Assembly: GCF_036518555.1 (NCBI RefSeq)
Contig: NZ_DATDMY010000335.1
Location: 1-32,486, forward strand
DNA length: 32,486 nucleotides
DNA from: Dokdonella_A sp036518555
Lineage (GTDB): Bacteria; Pseudomonadota; Gammaproteobacteria; Xanthomonadales; Rhodanobacteraceae
Direction of reading: 5' to 3'
Both the position numbers and the translations under genes were made by a program. The notes below the pieces were generated by a model. That model searched no databases and had not been told where the DNA came from. It saw only the letters and a program-made list of their open reading frames with translations. Below, piece after piece: positions 31,427 to 32,486 of this stretch (the first letter of the stretch is position 1; each line of letters begins with the position of its first letter).

Positions 31427-31461
31427 TGACGATTCCGGTCCCTATGCCGTACGCTCGGCCA

Positions 31462-32013
31462 ATGGGGGACGAAAGAACCGACGAGGCCTTGATGCTCGCA
31501 TACGCCGGAGGCGACCTGCTCGCCTTCGAGACGCTCTATCGGCGCCACCGCGGCACGCTGTACCGCTTCCTGCTGCGCAGCCTGCGCCATCGCGCCGACG
31601 CGGACGAGCTGTTCCAGGAGACCTGGAGCCGGCTCGTCGCCGCGCGCGAGCGTTACCGCGTCGAGGCGAAATTCACGACCTGGCTGCTGCAGATCGCGCA
31701 CAACCTCGTCATCGACCGCTTCCGCCGCCAGCGCCCGCAGGCGTCGCCGGAGGAGACCGAAACGGTGCTGCGCAACCTCGACGCGCCCGACGCGGACCAG
31801 CCCGAGCGCGCGCTGAGCGAGTTCGAGCAGCGCCGTCGGCTGCAACTCGCGCTCGAAGACTTGCCCGACGAGCAGCGTGTCGCGTTCCTGCTCCGCGTCG
31901 AAGGCGGCCTCGGCCTCGAGGAGATCGGCGAGATCACCGGCGCGGGTCGCGAAACGGTGAAGTCGCGCCTGCGCTACGCGCTCGCGCGCATCCGCGCGAG
32001 GTTCCAGCCATGA
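31462..32013 (+). CDS. ECF-type RNA polymerase sigma factor (rightward unit)
   Basis: 183-aa RpoE-like ECF sigma factor. Region 2 (about 20-90) contains ADELFQETWSRLVAARERY and FTTWLLQIAHNLVIDRFRRQR; region 4 (about 125-178) contains LEDLPDEQRVAFLLRVEGGLGLEEIGEITGAGRETVKSRLRYALARIR. The start chosen, ATG 31462, gives the family-like MGDERTDEALMLAYAGGD; ATG 31444 would add six residues. Neither has a Shine-Dalgarno. Its TGA overlaps the ATG of the next gene (ATGA), as expected for an anti-sigma partner. It is only distantly similar to the leftward ECF factor, so the pair is not a recent duplication. Confidence 0.94.
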   Translation: MGDERTDEALMLAYAGGDLLAFETLYRRHRGTLYRFLLRSLRHRADADELFQETWSRLVAARERYRVEAKFTTWLLQIAHNLVIDRFRRQRPQASPEETETVLRNLDAPDADQPERALSEFEQRRRLQLALEDLPDEQRVAFLLRVEGGLGLEEIGEITGAGRETVKSRLRYALARIRARFQP

Positions 32014-32486
32014 GCCTGCCGCGCGACCCGGACCGGGACCTCGACCGGCTGCTCGCCGAGGATGGCGGCGAACTTGCCGCACTGTACCGGCGCCTGCCGA
32101 AGGCGGAGCCGCCGCGCCGCCTCGATCGCAGCGTCCTCGGCGCGGCCGCGCGAGCCGTTCACGGGCATACGCCGCGCCGGCAGCGCTGGCTGCTCGGCGT
32201 CGGATCCGCTGCGGGCATCGTGCTGGCCGCGGGCATCGCCTGGCACGTCGGCCAGGACGCCGTGCGGCGCGAATCGCAGGGCGAGATGACCGAGCTCGGC
32301 GCTCCCACCACGTCGTCGCAGAACCGCAATTACGTACCCATCCAGCCGCTCAGCGAACCGGCCCCGCGGCACGCTCCGCCGCCGTCGTCGCAGGATGCCG
32401 CCGCCCTCGCGCCAGCGGCGGCTCCGCAGCCGGCGAAGCCCGCGCCGCGCAAGGCCGAAGCACGCCCGAAGGACCTCGTGCGGGCG
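32010..32486 (+). CDS. Probable anti-sigma factor (partial, runs off the right edge)
   Basis: 159 codons visible, no stop before the window ends. A short hydrophilic N-terminal part (DLDRLLAEDGGELAALYRRLP, then EPPRRLDRSVLGAA), a single TM helix (about residues 60-80) and a Pro/Ala/Lys-rich periplasmic stretch follow. The ATG overlaps the stop of the ECF sigma gene, and the small-cytosolic-domain plus one-TM layout is that of many anti-sigma factors. No Cys or zinc motif is visible. Identity rests on context and topology. Confidence 0.8.
   Translation, partial: MSLPRDPDRDLDRLLAEDGGELAALYRRLPKAEPPRRLDRSVLGAAARAVHGHTPRRQRWLLGVGSAAGIVLAAGIAWHVGQDAVRRESQGEMTELGAPTTSSQNRNYVPIQPLSEPAPRHAPPPSSQDAAALAPAAAPQPAKPAPRKAEARPKDLVRA

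Overview
The window is very GC-rich, densely packed chromosomal DNA from a gammaproteobacterium. The divergent rluC/rne pair with a long rne leader, an RNase E whose catalytic and zinc-link residues number almost exactly as in E. coli, NfuA, a GacA-like regulator and a tRNA-Ser gene with encoded CCA all fit Gammaproteobacteria. The base composition and the accessory genes (DUF3182, YghA-type dehydrogenase, topoisomerase IB, ECF/HEAT cluster) suggest the Xanthomonadales (Lysobacterales); that rank is an inference. I saw no insertion sequence, prophage, CRISPR array or integrase.

Left part (1-7575, all minus strand): an RND efflux operon of one lipoprotein-type adaptor and two tandem inner-membrane permeases, joined by 4-base stop/start overlaps. 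The second permease runs off the left edge. The complete permease carries an extra hydrophobic block between its two halves and a Gly/Ser-rich insert. No outer-membrane channel gene is visible.

7.8-15.5 kb: housekeeping and redox genes. Two tandem monohaem cytochromes c; nfuA (Fe-S delivery); a pterin-4a-carbinolamine dehydratase; a CPD photolyase preceded by a possible leader ORF; a HAD phosphatase; a MocR-type regulator divergent from an EamA exporter with a perfect 15-bp direct repeat between them; and rluC, tail-overlapping the exporter. Convergent gene pairs here end in strong GC hairpins, one of which contains the stop codons of both genes.

15.5-21.7 kb: a consensus-like promoter and a roughly 340-nt structured leader precede rne. 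Then come a GacA/UvrY-type response regulator, a hairpin-rich stretch with a CsrA/RsmA-type loop motif, tRNA-Ser(UGA), a CPBP intramembrane protease and a divergent MarR regulator with a perfect palindromic operator between them.

21.9-27.5 kb: an accessory, stress-flavoured block. A probable four-gene operon holds an SDR dehydrogenase, a metallothionein with inverted domain order, a DUF3182 ATP-grasp-like protein and an alpha/beta hydrolase. Topoisomerase IB, an exported EF-hand protein and small unknown genes follow.

27.7-32.5 kb: two divergent ECF sigma/anti-sigma units. The leftward one continues into two exported repeat proteins (TPR+HEAT, then HEAT with an exact 32-residue period). The rightward anti-sigma gene is cut by the window edge. 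The most promising candidates for undescribed biology are the ECF/HEAT operon, the metallothionein/DUF3182 operon and the structured region between gacA and tRNA-Ser.
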